NCBI RefSeq assembly: GCF_019774615.1
Contig: NZ_CP081496.1
Span: 992,001 to 1,056,000, forward strand
Direction of reading: 5' to 3'
From: Streptomyces sp. BHT-5-2
GTDB lineage: Bacteria > Actinomycetota > Actinomycetes > Streptomycetales > Streptomycetaceae
Length of the DNA: 64,000 nucleotides
The notes under the pieces are model-generated. The model saw only the letters and a list, made by a program, of their open reading frames with translations, had not been told where the DNA came from and searched no databases. The position numbers were made by a program, and so were the translations under genes. Each line of letters begins with the position of its first letter. The first letter of the stretch is position 1. Below, in pieces: positions 26,498 through 36,979 of this stretch.

Positions 26498-27271
26498 CTA
26501 CCTGGGGCCGTACTTCCGGCCCGTGCGCGAGGTGAGACCGCCGAGCATCCCGCGCGGCGCCAACTTCACAGCGCCCATAAGGGCCTTGTAGCGCGGGTCC
26601 GGAATGGACAGCGACTTGCCGCGGGCCAGGTCCTTCATCGCCGCGTCCACGAGGTTGTCCGCGTCCAGCCACATCCAGCCGGGGATGTTGTCGGTGCCCA
26701 TACCGGCGCGCTGGTGGAACTCGGTCCGTACGAAGCCGGGGCACAGCGCCATCAGCCGCACCCCACTACCCGCCAGGTCGCGGGCGGCACCCTGGGTGAA
26801 CTGCACGACCCACGCCTTGCTCGCGCCGTAGGTGCCGCGCGGGACGAACGCCGCGACCGACGCCACGTTGACCACCGCACCGCGCCGGCGCTCGCGCATC
26901 CCGCGCACCCCGGCCGTGGTCAGCCGCAACACCGCCTCGCAGTGCACCTTGAGCATCGCCAGCTCGTCGGCCATCGGAACCTCGAGGTACTCGCCCTTGT
27001 TGCCGAAGCCGGCATTGTTGACCAGCAGGTCCACCGGGTGCCTGGCGTCCGTCAGGCGCGCCTCGACAGCGGCGATCCCCTCGTCGGTCGCCAGGTCGGC
27101 ACTCAGCACCTCCGCCTCGATCCCGTGGCGGTCGTGCAGTTCGGTGGCCTGCGCCCGAAGACGCTTCTCGTCGCGGGCCACCAGCACCACGCTGTGGCCG
27201 TTGCCCGCGAGTCGACGGGCGAACGCGGCGCCGATGCCGGCGGTTGCTCCTGTGATCAGTGCAGTCGTCAT
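26498..27271 (-). CDS. Short-chain dehydrogenase (DltE/YqjQ-like)
   Basis: This 257-residue SDR has the cofactor motif TGATAGIG (7-14), NNAG, VASVAAFVPRGTYGASKAWV with catalytic Ser, Tyr and Lys, and a hydrophobic C-terminal region of the DltE-like subgroup. The substrate is unknown. ATG 27271 gives the standard N-terminus MTTALITG. Its upstream DNA is the left end of the tandem duplication, so its promoter region has been altered or duplicated. Confidence 0.9.
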   Translation of the reverse strand: MTTALITGATAGIGAAFARRLAGNGHSVVLVARDEKRLRAQATELHDRHGIEAEVLSADLATDEGIAAVEARLTDARHPVDLLVNNAGFGNKGEYLEVPMADELAMLKVHCEAVLRLTTAGVRGMRERRRGAVVNVASVAAFVPRGTYGASKAWVVQFTQGAARDLAGSGVRLMALCPGFVRTEFHQRAGMGTDNIPGWMWLDADNLVDAAMKDLARGKSLSIPDPRYKALMGAVKLAPRGMLGGLTSRTGRKYGPR

Positions 27272-27315
27272 ACCGGAACCGTAGCGGGGGGCCTGGGACT
27301 TGCCGCGTTGTGGTG

Positions 27316-28138
27316 GCGGTGGGTTGGCCCTTCCGCCCGCCCCGGCCCCTTCCCCCACCGGGCCCGCTCGACCGTCCACAGCGCCATCCGCCAACGCACA
27401 CACCCAACTACACTCAGTAACGGATTGGGGAACTCCTCACGCACCGTGATTCGTTGCCGGAACAAGAGGAGGCGGCGGCGCACAGGCAGCGGGCACACGA
27501 GCGGCGCAAGGCATGCGAGCCACCCGAAGCAGAAGCATGCGAAGGCGAGCGACATGCAGCATGCGGGAAACATGTGGGGAGCATGAAAGGAACGGACAGA
27601 GGCACGGCGGGCGCAACTGGGAGCGCTGGGGAACGGGAACGGGAACAAGCACGAGAGGAACCAGGGGGACCGGGGAAGGAGCAGGGGGAGGAACCGGCGG
27701 AACGGGACGAGATACGGGCCGTACAGCCGGGAGGAGGGGGTCGAGAGATGCACCCACCGGCGGCGCCGCCGCGCCCCGCGCGGTCACGCCCGGCGGTGCT
27801 CCTGGCCATGGGCCCGGGGATCGCCGAGCGGTTGCTCGGGCAGCCGCAGCGGGACCGGCTGGAGCGGCTGGCCCGCACGGACCCGCAGGTCGTCGCCCAC
27901 CGCTGGGACGCACCGGGACCCGGGGTGGCCGCCGCGCTCGCCGAGGCTGAGGTGCTGTTCACCTGCTGGGGCGCGCCGACGCTGACGGCGGAGGTGCTGG
28001 CCGCGGCCCCGCGGCTGCGGGCCGTCGTGCACGCGGCCGGGTCCGTCAAACAGCATGTCACCGCCGCCTGCTGGGAGCGGGGCATCGCGGTCAGCTCGGC
28101 CGCCGGGGCCAACGCGCTGCCGGTCGCGGAGTACACCC
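27316..28138. repeat. 823-bp tandem direct repeat, copy 1
   Basis: Identical, as far as I can read, to 28144-28966. It contains the upstream region and the first 130 codons of the 2-hydroxyacid dehydrogenase gene. The unit starts at GCGGTGGGTT and ends at GAGTACACCC. Five extra bases (CGCGA, 28139-28143) lie between the copies. Confidence 0.95.
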
Positions 28139-28248
28139 CGCGAGCGGTGGGTTGGCCCTTCCGCCCGCCCCGGCCCCTTCCCCCACCGGGCCCGCTCGAC
28201 CGTCCACAGCGCCATCCGCCAACGCACACACCCAACTACACTCAGTAA
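27748..28248 (+). pseudogene. Truncated duplicate of 2-hydroxyacid dehydrogenase gene
   Basis: The frame starts at the same ATG and ribosome site as the intact gene at 28576 and is identical for 130 codons through VAEYT. It then crosses the duplication junction into copy 2 promoter sequence (PRAVGWPFRPP...) and stops at 28248. It lacks the NAD-binding core and catalytic residues and cannot be an active enzyme. If expressed it would give a 166-residue fragment. Confidence 0.88.
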
Positions 28249-28966
28249 CGGATTGGGGAACTCCTCACGCACCGTGATTCGTTGCCGGAACAAGAGGAGG
28301 CGGCGGCGCACAGGCAGCGGGCACACGAGCGGCGCAAGGCATGCGAGCCACCCGAAGCAGAAGCATGCGAAGGCGAGCGACATGCAGCATGCGGGAAACA
28401 TGTGGGGAGCATGAAAGGAACGGACAGAGGCACGGCGGGCGCAACTGGGAGCGCTGGGGAACGGGAACGGGAACAAGCACGAGAGGAACCAGGGGGACCG
28501 GGGAAGGAGCAGGGGGAGGAACCGGCGGAACGGGACGAGATACGGGCCGTACAGCCGGGAGGAGGGGGTCGAGAGATGCACCCACCGGCGGCGCCGCCGC
28601 GCCCCGCGCGGTCACGCCCGGCGGTGCTCCTGGCCATGGGCCCGGGGATCGCCGAGCGGTTGCTCGGGCAGCCGCAGCGGGACCGGCTGGAGCGGCTGGC
28701 CCGCACGGACCCGCAGGTCGTCGCCCACCGCTGGGACGCACCGGGACCCGGGGTGGCCGCCGCGCTCGCCGAGGCTGAGGTGCTGTTCACCTGCTGGGGC
28801 GCGCCGACGCTGACGGCGGAGGTGCTGGCCGCGGCCCCGCGGCTGCGGGCCGTCGTGCACGCGGCCGGGTCCGTCAAACAGCATGTCACCGCCGCCTGCT
28901 GGGAGCGGGGCATCGCGGTCAGCTCGGCCGCCGGGGCCAACGCGCTGCCGGTCGCGGAGTACACCC
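28144..28966. repeat. 823-bp tandem direct repeat, copy 2
   Basis: The right-hand copy is continuous with the intact dehydrogenase gene. Promoter-like AT-richer sequence (around 28230-28250) and the gene start are duplicated exactly in copy 1. Confidence 0.95.
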
Positions 28967-29622
28967 TGGCCGCGATCCTCTTCGCCAACAAGCGCGTGCT
29001 GCACGCCGCCCACCGCTACCGCGCCCTGCGCGCGCCGCACGACTGGCTGCGCGAGCTGGACGGCGCCGGCAACCACGGCCGCACCGTCGGCATCGTCGGC
29101 GCCTCCCGGATCGGCCGCCGGGTCGTCGAGCTGCTGCGCCCGTTCGCGCTGCGGGTGTTGCTGTACGACCCGTATGTGGACGAGGAGGAGGCGGGGCGGC
29201 TGGGCGTGGAGCGGGTTCCGCTGGCGGAGCTGTGCGCGGGGAGCGACGTCGTGAGCGTGCACGCGCCGGAGGTGCCGGCCACCCGGCATCTGATCGGCCG
29301 GCGCGAGCTGGCACTGATGCCGGACGGGGCGACGCTGGTCAACACCTCCCGCGGCTCGCTGGTGGACGAGGCGGCGCTGGTCGCCGAGTTGCGCGGCGGG
29401 CGACTCGCCGCGGTGCTCGACGTCACCGAGCCCGCGCTCCCGGCCGCGGACTCGCCGCTGTACGACCTGCCGAACGTGCTGCTCACCCCGCATGTCGCCG
29501 GGTCGCTGGGGACCGAGCTGCACCGGATGGCCGACCATGCGCTCGACGAGCTGGAGCGGTACGCGCGCGGGCTGCCGTTCGCGGATCCGGTGCGGCGGGA
29601 GGGGCTGGGGCACTCGGCCTGA
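28576..29622 (+). CDS. D-2-hydroxyacid dehydrogenase family protein
   Basis: This 348-residue NAD-dependent enzyme of the phosphoglycerate/glyoxylate reductase family has the NAD motif GIVGASRIG (172-180, with Ser where the second Gly usually is) and the catalytic triad Arg259 (NTSRG), Glu285 (DVTEP) and His306 (TPHVAGS). It reduces a 2-keto acid or oxidises a D-2-hydroxyacid. ATG 28576 has GGAGG about 10 bases upstream; the long in-frame extension back to 28282 is charged, low-complexity and probably untranslated. The stop codon lies inside the first unit of an 18-bp tandem array. Confidence 0.92.
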   Translation: MHPPAAPPRPARSRPAVLLAMGPGIAERLLGQPQRDRLERLARTDPQVVAHRWDAPGPGVAAALAEAEVLFTCWGAPTLTAEVLAAAPRLRAVVHAAGSVKQHVTAACWERGIAVSSAAGANALPVAEYTLAAILFANKRVLHAAHRYRALRAPHDWLRELDGAGNHGRTVGIVGASRIGRRVVELLRPFALRVLLYDPYVDEEEAGRLGVERVPLAELCAGSDVVSVHAPEVPATRHLIGRRELALMPDGATLVNTSRGSLVDEAALVAELRGGRLAAVLDVTEPALPAADSPLYDLPNVLLTPHVAGSLGTELHRMADHALDELERYARGLPFADPVRREGLGHSA

Positions 29623-29853
29623 GGGAACGTCTGCGCTTGGGGAACGTCTGCGCTTGGCAGGTCACCTGTGCTTGGCGGGACACCTGTGCTTGGCGGGACA
29701 CCTGTATCTGACGGGGTGTCTGAGCCTGACAGTATTCCTGAGCCTGACTGGACGTCTGTGCTGGGTGCGACGGCTGCGACGGGCAGGATGCCTGCGCTTG
29801 ACGGCAGGACGCCTGCGCTTGACGGGACGTCCGTGCCGGGCGGGACGCCTGGG
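29618..29853. repeat. Degenerate 18-bp tandem repeat array, about 13 units
   Basis: Units follow the pattern CTTGGCGGGACACCTGTG with substitutions. Boundaries at 29636, 29653, 29671, 29689, 29707, 29725, 29743, 29761, 29779, 29797, 29818 and 29836 give 18-base spacing except one 17-base and one 21-base unit. The three units at 29653-29706 are nearly identical; the outer ones have drifted. The array begins at the 3' end of the dehydrogenase gene. Confidence 0.85.
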
Positions 29854-29965
29854 CGCGGGCCCGCCGACAGGAAGAACCAGAAGAACCAGGAGAACGGCGG
29901 CCGGCGGGGGGGGCGGAAAGCGGGCCGTCGGAAACGGTGGGCGGGCGGGGATTCAGGAAACGGGC

Positions 29966-29999
29966 GAGGCCCGGGCCGCTGGGGAGCGGGCCGGGCCTC
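29966..29999 (-). terminator. Hairpin downstream of groEL
   Basis: Arms GAGGCCCGG (29966-29974) and CCGGGCCTC (29991-29999) enclose 16 bases that can also pair (CCGCT/AGCGG). It lies 41 bases past the groEL stop and is the likely groESL terminator. Confidence 0.7.
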
Positions 30000-30040
30000 G
30001 TCGGGTGCCGGCGCGGGGTGCGGCCGGCGGGAAGCGCGGG

Positions 30041-31723
<1,683 letters not shown>

Positions 31724-31800
31724 TCAAACGAACTGCGCCCCTGCCCCGGTCGGTGAGAACGCGGGAACCAGGGGCGCAGATCAGGGCAAATCCGGGTGAC

Positions 31801-32109
31801 TTACTTCTCGACGATCGCGAGCACGTCGCGAGCCGAGAGGACGAGGTACTCCTCGCCGCTGTACTTCACCTCGGTGCCGCCGTACTTGCTGTAGAGCACG
31901 ACGTCGCCGACCTGGACGTCGAGCTCGACGCGCTTGCCGTCCTCGAAGCGGCCCGGACCGGTCGCCAGGACGACGCCCTCCTGGGGCTTCTCCTTCGCGG
32001 TGTCCGGGATGACCAGGCCCGAGGCCGTGGTCTGCTCGGCGTCGAGCGGCTGGACCACGATGCGGTCCTCGAGCGGCTTGATGGCAACCTTGGAGCTGGC
32101 GGTCGTCAC
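31801..32109 (-). CDS. groES: 10-kDa co-chaperonin GroES
   Basis: This 102-residue protein caps the GroEL ring. The mobile-loop region ([17 protein letters not shown]) and the closing strand [13 protein letters not shown] are typical. It starts at GTG 32109 with GGGGGAGG 8 bases upstream. It is the first gene of groESL, downstream of two CIRCE operators and a vegetative-type promoter. Confidence 0.98.
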   Translation of the reverse strand: MTTASSKVAIKPLEDRIVVQPLDAEQTTASGLVIPDTAKEKPQEGVVLATGPGRFEDGKRVELDVQVGDVVLYSKYGGTEVKYSGEEYLVLSARDVLAIVEK

Positions 32110-32208
32110 GATCCGACCTCCCCCTTCGGAGATCTCACGGGGTTAACTGTCTGAGGTGGCGACCAGGTGGATCCGTCGTCGCGGGTGCCGGACCTGCCCG
32201 TCGCTGTG

Positions 32209-32235
32209 TTGGCACTCCCCAACGGAGAGTGCCAA
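32209..32235. promoter_or_regulatory. CIRCE operator 1 (HrcA site)
   Basis: TTGGCACTC (32209-32217), nine bases, then GAGTGCCAA (32227-32235): exact inverted arms in the CIRCE format. It lies at or just after the predicted transcription start. Confidence 0.95.
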
Positions 32236-32240
32236 CGCTG

Positions 32241-32269
32241 AGACTATGACGCGGTTAGCACTCGGTCAA
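32241..32269 (-). promoter_or_regulatory. groESL promoter
   Basis: On the minus strand, -35 TTGACC (32269-32264) and -10 TAGTCT (32246-32241) are separated by 17 bases, close to the HrdB/sigma-70 consensus. The -35 element lies in the spacer of CIRCE 2. Confidence 0.75.
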
Positions 32270-32281
32270 GCGGAGTGCTAG
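32255..32281. promoter_or_regulatory. CIRCE operator 2 (HrcA site)
   Basis: TTAGCACTC (32255-32263), nine bases, then GAGTGCTAG (32273-32281). Only one end base deviates from the consensus. It overlaps the -35 element. From 32282 to 32521 I see no further feature apart from the likely start region of the divergent SEDS gene. Confidence 0.95.
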
Positions 32282-32521
32282 GGCCTGTCGTCCGGGGCGG
32301 CCGGTGTTCGCCCGGAGGGCGGGCGGGACGCCGGCGGCAGGCCCTGACGCGCCGGAGACGCGTACCGTGTCTGCTGCCGGTGGCCGGGCGTGGATTCCGA
32401 CACATCCTCCCGCCCGGCGGCAACCGCGCCCGCGGCCACCCCCGTCTCCCCCCAGGGACCGCTGACCACCGGGCCACGACCCGGCCGCCCCGCGGCCCTG
32501 ACCATCTATGGCGGAGGAACC

Positions 32522-34018
32522 GTGCGTGGACTGACCAGCGCCCCCCTGGGCTCCGGGGGGCCGGAGAGCGATGCCGAGCGCACCATGACGTTCACCGCGC
32601 TGGCCCATGCCCCGAACCGCCGGCGCACCGAGGCATGGCTGCTCGGCTTCGTCGTGCTCATCACCGTCTTCGGCTACGCCTACACCGAGCTGTCGATGAA
32701 CGGGCGGCTCCCGGGCGGGCTGGCCGGCTTCGCACTGAGCGTCTTCTTCATCGCGCTGGTGCCGCACCTGGTCGTCCGGCGGTTCGCACCGCGTGCCGAT
32801 CCGCTGATCCTGCCGTTGGCGACGCTGCTCACCGGGATCGGGCTGGTGCTGCTGCACCGGCTGGACATCACCTACGCGGCGAAGCCCCGGCTCCAACAGG
32901 CCCAGGCGGCGACCGGGCAGCTGGTGTGGACGGTCATCGGGGTCGCGGTCTGCATCGTGATCCTGATGGTGCTGCGCAACCACCGGCTGCTACAGCGGTA
33001 CATCTACCTGACGATGGCGGTCGCGCTGGTGATGCTGATGGCGCCGGCGTTCTCCCCCGCGGACCAGTTCGGCGCCAAGCGCTGGATCCTGCTCGGGCCG
33101 CTGTCGCTGCAGCCCGGCGAGTTCGTGAAGATCATGATCGTGGTGTTCTTCGCGGGCTATCTCACGGTCAACCGCGATGCGCTGGCGCTGTCCGGGCGCC
33201 GGGTGATGGGCATGCAGCTGCCGCCGGGCCGGCAGCTCGGGCCGATCTTCACGATCTGGGTGATCAGCCTGCTGGTGCTGGTCTTCGAGCGCGACCTGGG
33301 CACCTCGCTGATCTTCTTCGGCGTCTTCGTGATCATGCTCTACATGGCGACCGAGCGGACCAGTTGGGTGGTCTGCGGTCTGCTCATGGCGGTGGTCGGC
33401 GCCGGCGTCGTCGGCTCCATCGAGCCGCACGTCAAGGGCCGGGTGATGGCCTGGCTGCACCCGATGGACATCTTCCTGCCGCCGAACCAGCGGCCGCCGG
33501 GCCTGATCTCCGACCAGGCGGCGCAGGCGCTGTTCAGCTTCGGCAGCGGCGGGATAGGCGGCTCCGGGCTCGGCCAGGGCCACCCCGAGCTGATCGGCTT
33601 CGCCGGCAACAGCGACTTCATCCTCACCACCGTCGGCGAGGAGCTGGGACTGGCCGGGGTGATGGCCATCCTGGTGGTGTACGCGCTGCTGGGGCAGCGC
33701 GGGCTGCGGGTGGGGCTGACCGCCCGCGACCCGTTCGGCAAACTGGTGGCGGTCGGGCTCTCCGGGGCGCTGCTGCTCCAGGTCTTCGTCGTCACCGGCG
33801 GCGTCACCGGCCTGATCCCGCTCACCGGCAAGGCGCTGCCGTTCCTCGCGAAGGGCGGCTCGTCGATGGTCGCGAACTGGGTGATGGTGGCGGTGCTGCT
33901 GCGGATCAGCGACAGCGCCCAGCAGCGGCGGGAGCCGGTCCGGCCGGCCCCGCCGCGGCCGGACGCGGACGCGACGCAGCGGGTGCCGCGGGTCTCCGGG
34001 CCGTCGTCCGAGGCCTGA
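32522..34018 (+). CDS. FtsW/RodA/SpoVE (SEDS) family peptidoglycan polymerase
   Basis: This 498-residue polytopic protein belongs to the SEDS family that polymerises lipid II glycan strands. About ten hydrophobic segments are visible, with family signatures FERDLGTSLIFF, FSFGSGGIGGSGLGQGHPELIGFAGNSDFILTTVGEELGLAG and LPLVSKGGSSM-like LPFLAKGGSSM near the end. GTG 32522 has GGAGGAACC directly before it; ATG 32585 is an alternative. It is divergent from groESL. No cognate class B PBP gene is adjacent, which is unusual for RodA/FtsW, so which of elongation, division or sporulation it serves is open. Confidence 0.93.
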   Translation: MRGLTSAPLGSGGPESDAERTMTFTALAHAPNRRRTEAWLLGFVVLITVFGYAYTELSMNGRLPGGLAGFALSVFFIALVPHLVVRRFAPRADPLILPLATLLTGIGLVLLHRLDITYAAKPRLQQAQAATGQLVWTVIGVAVCIVILMVLRNHRLLQRYIYLTMAVALVMLMAPAFSPADQFGAKRWILLGPLSLQPGEFVKIMIVVFFAGYLTVNRDALALSGRRVMGMQLPPGRQLGPIFTIWVISLLVLVFERDLGTSLIFFGVFVIMLYMATERTSWVVCGLLMAVVGAGVVGSIEPHVKGRVMAWLHPMDIFLPPNQRPPGLISDQAAQALFSFGSGGIGGSGLGQGHPELIGFAGNSDFILTTVGEELGLAGVMAILVVYALLGQRGLRVGLTARDPFGKLVAVGLSGALLLQVFVVTGGVTGLIPLTGKALPFLAKGGSSMVANWVMVAVLLRISDSAQQRREPVRPAPPRPDADATQRVPRVSGPSSEA

Positions 34019-34069
34019 CGGCGACCGGCCGCGGGACCGTCCGCGGGCCGGTCCGCCCGCTGGCCCACA

Positions 34070-35344
34070 ATGGTGCGGGTGACCGACCTCGACACCTTCT
34101 CCGCGCTGCTCGCCCCCGAGGGGCAGGAACTGCTGGCCGTCCTGCGGGACCACGATCCGGCGGACGAGCTGGCGGCCGCCACCCGGCTGCGCCGCGACCA
34201 TCCCGCGCCGCTGGTCTCCGCGGCGCTCGGGCAGGCCCGGCTGCGGCAGCGGGCGGCCGCGAAGTTCGGCGCGGACGCCGCGCGGATGTACTTCACCCCC
34301 AACGGCGTCGAGCAGTCCACCCGTGCCACGGTCGCCGCCCACCGCGCCGCCCGGCTCGCGGCGCTCGGCGTGCGGACCCTGGCCGACCTGTGCTGCGGGA
34401 TCGGGGGCGACGCGCTGGCGCTGGCCCGGGCCGGGATCCGGGTGCTGGCCGTGGACCGCGATCCGCTGGCCTGCGCGGCGGCCCGGGCGAACGCCGAGGC
34501 GCTGGGTCTGGCGGAGCTGATCGAGGTGCGGTGCGCGGACGTCACGGAGGTGGACACCGCCGGCCACGACGCGGTGTTCGTGGATCCGGCGCGGCGCAAG
34601 GGGGTCCCGACGAGAGGGGCGGCGCGAGGGGGGTCCCCCCGGACGGAGTCTGGGGGAGCCTCGGGCAGGGGCGGTGGCCGGGCGACGGGTGGGCGGATCT
34701 TCGATCCGGAGGCGTATGCGCCGCCGCTGTCCTGGGCGGTCGGGGCGGCCCGTTCGGCGCGGTACGCGGCGTTGAAGATCGCGCCGGGGGTGCCGCACGA
34801 GGCGCTGCCCGAGGACGCCGAGACGGAGTGGATCTCCGACGCCGGGGATGTGAAGGAGGCCGTGCTGTGGTTCGGCACCGGCCGGGGCGGCGCCCGCCGG
34901 GCCACCCTGCTGCCGGCCGGCGACTCCCTGCTCGGCGCCGGCCTTCCCGACCCCGAGCCGGGTCCGGTGGGCGACTGGCTCTACGAGCCGGACGGCGCGG
35001 TGATCCGCGCGCATCTGGTCGCCGACGTCGCGGAGCAGGTCGGCGGGCGGCTGATCGACCCGACGATCGCCTATGTGACGGCGGATCGGCTGGTGCCGAC
35101 GCCGTATGCCACCGCCTACGCGCTCACCGACGTGCTGCCGTTCAACGTCAAGAAGCTGCGGGCGCTGCTGCGGGAGCGCGGGGTGGGCGTCGCGGTGATC
35201 AAGAAGCGGGGGTCCGCGGTGGAGCCCGAGGAGCTGCGGAAGAAGCTCCGGCTCGCCGGGCCGCACTCCTGCACGGTCTTCCTCACCCGGGTCGCGGGGG
35301 CGCCCACGATGCTGCTGGGGCACCCCGCGGGGGAACGCTCCTGA
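34070..35344 (+). CDS. Class I SAM-dependent methyltransferase (THUMP-like domain) with insertion
   Basis: This 424-residue protein has the SAM motif DLCCGIGGDALALA (106-119), the acidic loop VLAVDRDP (126-132) and VFVDPARRKG (169-178), followed by a C-terminal THUMP-like region. Related proteins are predicted RNA methyltransferases; the target is unknown. After DPARRKG an insertion of about 30 residues rich in Gly, Ser and Arg (178-207) is encoded by the palindromic element at 34600-34658. The start could be ATG 34070 or GTG 34079; no good ribosome site decides. It converges on the next gene with 7 bp between. Confidence 0.85.
   Translation: MVRVTDLDTFSALLAPEGQELLAVLRDHDPADELAAATRLRRDHPAPLVSAALGQARLRQRAAAKFGADAARMYFTPNGVEQSTRATVAAHRAARLAALGVRTLADLCCGIGGDALALARAGIRVLAVDRDPLACAAARANAEALGLAELIEVRCADVTEVDTAGHDAVFVDPARRKGVPTRGAARGGSPRTESGGASGRGGGRATGGRIFDPEAYAPPLSWAVGAARSARYAALKIAPGVPHEALPEDAETEWISDAGDVKEAVLWFGTGRGGARRATLLPAGDSLLGAGLPDPEPGPVGDWLYEPDGAVIRAHLVADVAEQVGGRLIDPTIAYVTADRLVPTPYATAYALTDVLPFNVKKLRALLRERGVGVAVIKKRGSAVEPEELRKKLRLAGPHSCTVFLTRVAGAPTMLLGHPAGERS
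34600..34658. repeat. Palindromic GC-rich element inside methyltransferase gene
   Basis: GGGGGTCCC (34600) is followed by the 13-base palindrome GGGGGGTCCCCCC (34628-34640) and GGACGGAGTCTGGGGGAG. It is related in reverse orientation to 7821-7900 and 57561-57592. Confidence 0.6.
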
Positions 35345-35351
35345 CGGTGGC

Positions 35352-35723
35352 TCAGGCCAGGTCGGTGAGTTCGTCGGCGTAGACCTGGGAGAGCGGTTGC
35401 GGGCCCACGTACTGCTGGCAGGCGCACTGCCGGGCCTCGTAGCGGACGGGTTTCTTGTCCGCGTCCCAGGCCACGGCCGTCTCCACCGTCTCGTGGCAAC
35501 CGCCCTGCCTGTCGTGTTTGGCGAGGTGGTGCTCGCAGCCGCACACCGGGGCGGGCGGCCGGTCGGCGGCCTCCAGGGCCAGCCGCTCGTCGCGGCGGGC
35601 CTCGATGAGCGCCAGCTTGCGCTTGTGACGCGTCTTCAGTCCTCTGCGGACGGTTTTGCTCACCGTGGACCCGGCGTAGACGGCCGGGCCGGTGAGCATG
35701 AAGACGTACCAGATCCAGTCCAC
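35352..35723 (-). CDS. Conserved hypothetical membrane-anchored Cys/His protein
   Basis: This 123-residue protein is not recognised by name. A hydrophobic N-terminus (WIWYVFMLTGPAVYAG) is followed by a basic coil and a C-terminal half with C61-G-C63-EHH, H70, C76-H77 and C100-A-C102, a spacing that could bind zinc or another metal. It has no signal-cleavage site, so it is probably a membrane-anchored cytoplasmic protein. It lies between the methyltransferase (convergent) and tsaD. The Cys/His arrangement is what makes it a likely real gene. Confidence 0.75.
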   Translation of the reverse strand: MDWIWYVFMLTGPAVYAGSTVSKTVRRGLKTRHKRKLALIEARRDERLALEAADRPPAPVCGCEHHLAKHDRQGGCHETVETAVAWDADKKPVRYEARQCACQQYVGPQPLSQVYADELTDLA

Positions 35724-35837
35724 TGCGGCTGACTCCCCCGTTGGCCCCTGTACGCGAGCAGGAGCGTCTGCGCTGCTCGGAGCACAAGGATAGGACGGGG
35801 GCGACCGGCGGCGGGACGCCCCCGGCAGCCGGAACGC

Positions 35838-36977
35838 CTACGAGTAGAGGTTGTCCTTGCTCAGCTCGTGGAAGTGGTCGTGGTCGTGCGCATGGCCGTG
35901 GCCGGACCCGTGGAGGTGCGCGTCGGCGGCCGGGACGTGGGGCTCGGTGACCGGCAGCGAGGAGTCGGCGGAGAGGTCCCAGGCGGACGCCGGGCGGTTG
36001 CGGGCCACCATCTCGGCGCCGAGGGCCGCGACCATCGCGCCGTTGTCGGTGCACAGCTTGGGGCGCGGCACCCGCAGCCGGATGCCGGCGTCCTCGCAGC
36101 GGCGCTCGGCCATCGCCCGCAGCCGGGAGTTGGCGGCCACCCCGCCGCCGATCATCAGGTGGTCCACGCCGTTGTCCTTGCAGGCCCGGACGGCCTTGCG
36201 GGTCAGGACGTCGACGACCGCCTCCTGGAAGGACGCCGAGACGTCCGCGACCGGGACGTCCTCGCCGGCCGCCCGCTTCGCCTCGATCCAGCGGGCCACC
36301 GCGGTCTTCAGGCCGGAGAAGGAGAAGTCGTAGGCGGCGTCGCGGGGGCCGGTCAGGCCGCGCGGGAAGCGGATCGCCTCCGGGTCGCCCTCGCGGGCCA
36401 TCCGGTCGATGACCGGGCCGCCGGGGAAGCCGAGGTGCAGCACCCGCGCCACCTTGTCGAACGCCTCGCCGGCCGCGTCGTCGATCGTCGAGCCCAGCGG
36501 CCGGACGTCGGAGGTGATGTCCGGGGCCAGCAGGAGGGAGGAATGGCCTCCGGAGACCAGCAGCGCCATGGTCGGCTCCGGCAGCGGGCCGTGCTCCAGC
36601 TGGTCGACGCAGATGTGCGAGGCGAGGTGGTTGACACCGTAGAGGGGCTTGCCGAGGGCGTAGGCGTACGCCTTGGCGGCCGAGACGCCCACCAGCAGGG
36701 CGCCGGCCAGGCCGGGGCCGGCGGTGACCGCGATGCCGTCCAGGTCGGAGGCGGCGACCCCGGCGTCCTTCAGGGCGCGCTGGATGGTGGGGACCATCGC
36801 CTCCAGGTGGGCGCGGGAGGCCACCTCGGGCACCACCCCGCCGAAGCGGGCGTGCTCGTCGACGCTGGAGGCGACCGCGTCGGCGAGGAGGGTGTGGCCG
36901 CGCACGATGCCGACGCCGGTCTCGTCGCAGGAGGTCTCGATGCCGAGGACGAGCGGTCCGCCGCGGGAGTCAGCCAT
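35838..36977 (-). CDS. tsaD: tRNA threonylcarbamoyladenosine synthase TsaD with His-rich tail
   Basis: This 379-residue ASKHA-fold enzyme transfers threonylcarbamoyl from the AMP adduct to A37 of ANN-decoding tRNAs. Motifs include [14 protein letters not shown], metal histidines in [31 protein letters not shown] and CTDNGAMVA. The last 30 residues form a His-rich tail ([17 protein letters not shown]) not needed by the family fold and likely to bind metal. ATG 36977 has AGGA 8 bases upstream. It follows rimI and tsaB in one operon. Confidence 0.97.
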   Translation of the reverse strand: MADSRGGPLVLGIETSCDETGVGIVRGHTLLADAVASSVDEHARFGGVVPEVASRAHLEAMVPTIQRALKDAGVAASDLDGIAVTAGPGLAGALLVGVSAAKAYAYALGKPLYGVNHLASHICVDQLEHGPLPEPTMALLVSGGHSSLLLAPDITSDVRPLGSTIDDAAGEAFDKVARVLHLGFPGGPVIDRMAREGDPEAIRFPRGLTGPRDAAYDFSFSGLKTAVARWIEAKRAAGEDVPVADVSASFQEAVVDVLTRKAVRACKDNGVDHLMIGGGVAANSRLRAMAERRCEDAGIRLRVPRPKLCTDNGAMVAALGAEMVARNRPASAWDLSADSSLPVTEPHVPAADAHLHGSGHGHAHDHDHFHELSKDNLYS

Positions 36978-36979
36978 GT

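Noticed and set aside
27454..28248. A second intact hydroxyacid dehydrogenase
   Set aside because: The copy crosses the duplication junction after VAEYT and lacks the NAD and catalytic parts.
28282..28575. N-terminal extension of the 2-hydroxyacid dehydrogenase frame
   Set aside because: It is charged and low-complexity, and a good ribosome site with a family-like N-terminus begins at 28576.
29618..29853. CRISPR array
   Set aside because: Units are contiguous without spacers and have drifted; no cas genes are present.
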